NCBI GenBank assembly: GCA_030063045.1
Contig: JAQSEB010000039.1
Location: forward strand, 47,501-111,500
Length of the DNA stretch: 64,000 nucleotides
From: Pratylenchus scribneri
Lineage: Eukaryota > Nematoda > Chromadorea > Rhabditida > Pratylenchidae
Reading direction: 5' to 3'
Position 1 is the first letter of the stretch. Each line of letters starts with the position of its first letter. Below the pieces are notes generated by a model, which searched no databases, was not told where the DNA came from, and saw only the letters and a list, made by a program, of their open reading frames with translations. Below are positions 61,040-64,000 of the stretch, piece by piece. The translations under genes and the position numbers were made by a program.

Positions 61040-61740
61040 GTTTTTTTTGTATTTCATTCCGGAAAGTTTTTTTTGTGCTTCATTCTGGAAAATTTTATTT
61101 TTTGTGTTTCATTCCGGAAAATTTTATTTTTTATTTTTAATTTAGCATTTATATGTATTTCATTCCGATTGTTCCGGAAAGTTTATTTATGTGTATTTCA
61201 TTCCGGTTGTTCCGGAAAGTTTTAATTCTGATTTCTTTCCGGAAAATTTTAATTCTGATTTCTTTCCGGAAAGTTTTAATTCTGATTTCTTTCCGGAAAG
61301 TTTTAATTCTGATTTCTTTCCGGAAAGTTTTAATTCTAATTTCTTTCCGGAAAGTTTTAATTCTGATTTCTTTCCGGAAAGTTTTAATTCTGATTTCTTT
61401 CCGGAAAGTTTTAATTCTGATTTCTTTCCGGAAAGTTTTAATTCTGATTTCTTTCCGGAAAGTTTTAATTCTGATTTCTTTCCGGAAAGTTTTAATTCTG
61501 ATTTCTTTCCGGAAAGTTTTAATTCTGATTTCTTTCCGGAAAGTTTTAATTCTGATTTCCTTCCGGAAAGTTTTAATTCTGATTTCTTTCCGGAAATTTT
61601 TAATTCTGATTTCTTTCCGGAAATTTTAATTCTGATTTCTTTCCGGAAAGTTTTAATTCTGATTTCTTTCCGGAAATTTTTAATTCTGATTTCTTTCCGG
61701 AAATTTTTAATTCTGATTCTGATTTTTATGTTTCATTCCT
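61040..61740 (+). repeat. 27-bp minisatellite, about 18 units, plus degenerate flank
   Basis: Unit ttaattctgatttctttcc plus ggaaagtt, containing the palindrome TTCCGGAA. The period is a multiple of three, so two frames stay open across it (61153-61629 and 61191-61742); I regard these as artefacts. Confidence 0.95.
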
Positions 61741-62365
61741 GAAAGTTGTATTTTTTGTGTTTTATTTAGGAAATTTTTATATTCGAATATTTTTATTTTG
61801 TTTTGCATGTTTTTGTGAGATAAGAATTGACATTTGCAATGAAATTGGTGCTCAGAATTTGTTCAAATGAACTCAACTCAACAATATCTTTGATCTTTCA
61901 TTTCAATGTTTTCTTCCTTCTCCAATGGCCAAATAAATTTATTCTCGTTATCAATTCATTCATTCAAATGGACCACCCTTAAAGGTTCCATTCCCCATTT
62001 TCTTTTGCTGCAAAAATGAAGTCCATAAAATCAACCAAACCAATCCAAAACCAAAAAATTTTTGCCTCTTTTTATTGCATTCCATAACTCCAAAAATTGG
62101 AGAAGAAATATTTTGCTCGAATACTGCTATGCTTATCTCTTTCGTCCCATTTAAGGCCCGAGGGATCAGTCATTTTTATTCTCATTTTTATTTCTTCATT
62201 TGATGCAATCACCAATTAATTTGCATTATTTTTTCTCTTTCATATTTGAATTTTCTCACCATGAATTATTTTTCAAAAAATTTAAAGAGGGAGGGTGAAT
62301 AAAATACTGTACTATAGATTGTATCTGGGACTGGGGCTATTCTTCTCACCATATCAAATTCAGGA
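61741..62365. other. Intergenic stretch
   Basis: No gene or repeat recognised. Confidence 0.4.
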
Positions 62366-62568
62366 AGGCAATATATGATTTGAAAGCCCTAAATGTCCTC
62401 TAAAAATGGTTTAACGCTTAACTGGAACTTCCAGACATTCGAATTTATTACATACATACAAAGACATAAAATATTATTTCTAAAGATTAATTCATTCAAT
62501 TTAAAATGGCCATTTTGTTGAGGACATTCAGGACTTTCAAATTATATATTGCCTTCCCGAATTTGGTT
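62366..62568. mobile_element. MITE with termini of about 45 bp
   Basis: Inverted ends built on ggaaggcaatatat, atttgaaag and aatgtcctc with few mismatches; total about 200 bp. No target duplication identified. Confidence 0.75.
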
Positions 62569-64000
62569 GCTTTCTTATTGAGCTATGGGCCGAAATAAAT
62601 ACTCAATCGGCCACCCCAAAATATTCATTTCTTCTGCCATTATTTTTGTCTTCTTTTCGCCATTTTTCATTGACATCTTCCAACATTTCGCAGCGCCAGT
62701 TGTGTCCAATTGCTTGCCTTTCTTCCCACTTTGTCCACCATAAAAATAAAGCTTAAACCAAACCGCGCGACAAAATTTTTACCCCAGCATATTTACATAT
62801 CCTCTCCATTCTTTTGATTTTCATTTCCCTTAATACTAAAATTGGCCAACATTCCTCCCAAAAATGGGAAAGAAAGTCACGTTTTTCCAATCATAAAAAC
62901 ATATTTGAACATCACACTTTTTGGCCATATGGCCCATCTTAAAAACATAATTCCAATCAAAAATATCAACCAAAAAATTCATCACGACACAAACAAAATT
63001 CTCATGGACCCTCACGTGTGATTTTTGTCCACTCAAATTACAATAAAATGATAATAAAATGTGGATGGATGGGCACACATTTTGATGATGATAGTTTGTG
63101 GATTGGAGGACCCAAAACTGCTTTGATGAATTATCATTTAAAACACTGCTTAATTCCTCCAATAATCTACACAAACAGAAAAGTCATTTTCCCCTCCAAA
63201 TTTCCGCATTTATGTGTTTTGGGACATCAAAATTCTTCCAAACACGAAAAAAAACAAAAAAAATTATTTACAAAAAAGGACCACATTTTTATTTAGACGG
63301 GCTAGAATTATTTTTGACTGTGAAGACGGTGAAACCAATCCAAAAATTTGACCCTCTTTCCTGTCGGAATAATTCATCAAAATTTGAGGGAAAAATTGCC
63401 TAGGGGCAAAATCAAAAGAAAACAAATAAAAATTTGTGCATTTTTATGGAATATTCTTTTTAATTAGGCCACACTAAAATTGACCAAAAAAGGTGAATAT
63501 TCTTTTTTTTTTTATTAAATTTCAAAATTAAATTCCTCCACAAAAACCAGTTTCTTCGATATCCGTCAATTAAAACCGACAAAAACGATATTCCCGATTG
63601 AGAATTGAATGAGGGTGGAATGTATGGATGATCGTTGGCCAATATGACCTTTCATACATCAATTTTGGGGACAAAAAGATGGATGGACTCGGTAAAAAAA
63701 ACCAAATTTGGGGTGACAAAATACAAAAATGAGTCGTCAAATGAAAAGGCCATGTGACGGGTTTCTGAACGGGTTTCTTTTGATGATTGTGCCCTCCACA
63801 CCCTTTCTTGATGGGTACGAATGATGCATAACCCCCACAATTGGCCATATTGGGCATTTTATTTTAAACGTTATTTATTTTCCGCGCACTAAATTTTTAC
63901 AACAAAAACGAATTCCTCTCAAAATAAATCGCCCATTTTTGGATGGTGATAAATTTACTCCTTTTATTATAATTGCACTTTTTCCCACTTTTTTATCCCT
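62569..64000. other. No supported gene
   Basis: AT-rich. Open frames on both strands (62836-63403, 63460-63857) are short, overlap each other and show no splice or family evidence. Confidence 0.4.

Noticed and set aside
61153..61742. Two 9-residue-repeat frames (FNSDFFPES type)
   Set aside because: 27-bp minisatellite unit is a multiple of three, so frames stay open automatically; no start context or splice evidence.

Overview
The window looks like genomic DNA of a nematode, most likely a plant-parasitic (tylenchid, cyst-nematode-like) species. Introns are GT-AG and many are only 35-46 nt. Several start codons sit just behind a pyrimidine-rich AG acceptor with no upstream exon, as expected for spliced-leader trans-splicing. 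Three loci encode six-cysteine ShKT modules. One locus encodes the C-terminal half of a GH43 endo-arabinanase, a family that plant-parasitic nematodes are known to have acquired horizontally. The DNA is very AT-rich and dense in small transposons and minisatellites. All gene models were assembled by eye from splice sites, reading phase and protein resemblance; none has been tested with RNA or a database.

Layout. 0.35-4.8 kb (+): secreted Lys/Glu-rich coiled-coil protein, probably ending in two ShKT domains, with a hAT-type MITE in its last long intron. 5.1-6.0 kb: internally deleted hAT transposon with BED-like and hAT C-terminal relics. 6.4-8.0 kb: GC hairpin plus pyrimidine minisatellite (repeated inverted at 35.9-36.9 kb). 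8.9-11.5 kb (+): Tyr/Arg-rich 115-residue protein, with another hAT-type MITE in an intron. 12.0-21.2 kb (-): complete nine-exon glycerol-3-phosphate acyltransferase of the GPAT3/4 type. Its introns hold a BEL/Pao-like retroelement carrying only gag, a 31-bp minisatellite, GC hairpins and a hAT MITE. 21.9-25.9 and 26.4-31.4 kb (+): tandem paralogues built from four and six copies of a small beta-strands-plus-helix module (PUR-like is my best guess) behind a basic N-terminus. 31.9-34.3 kb (-): four-transmembrane protein. 37.3-38.2 kb (+): GH43 arabinanase C-terminal half with a very basic tail. 40.1-41.8 kb (+): secreted or anchored protein of unknown function. 41.9-45.0 kb (+): multi-ShKT protein. 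45.5-46.5 kb (-): secreted protein with 32 perfect Pro-Thr-Thr repeats and one ShKT-like module. 49.0-49.8 kb (+): single-pass membrane EF-hand protein. 50.9 kb (+): very short secreted peptide ORF or signal exon, followed by a 167-bp satellite (13 copies). 53.2 kb (+): C-terminal exon with an NC-x-x-FS motif. 59.1-60.9 kb (+): secreted coiled-coil/Gly-rich protein flanked by inverted TTCCGGAA-containing repeats. The last 2 kb hold no gene I can support.

The loci do not form an operon or one pathway. Housekeeping lipid synthesis (GPAT) sits among many predicted secreted proteins (ShKT proteins, arabinanase, Pro-Thr-Thr protein, Gly-rich protein), which fits an effector- or surface-protein-rich neighbourhood. 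Transposable elements sit mostly inside introns. The strongest candidates for something undescribed are the tandem 4- and 6-module protein pair, the basic-tailed orphan arabinanase exons, and MITEs whose interiors are minisatellites.
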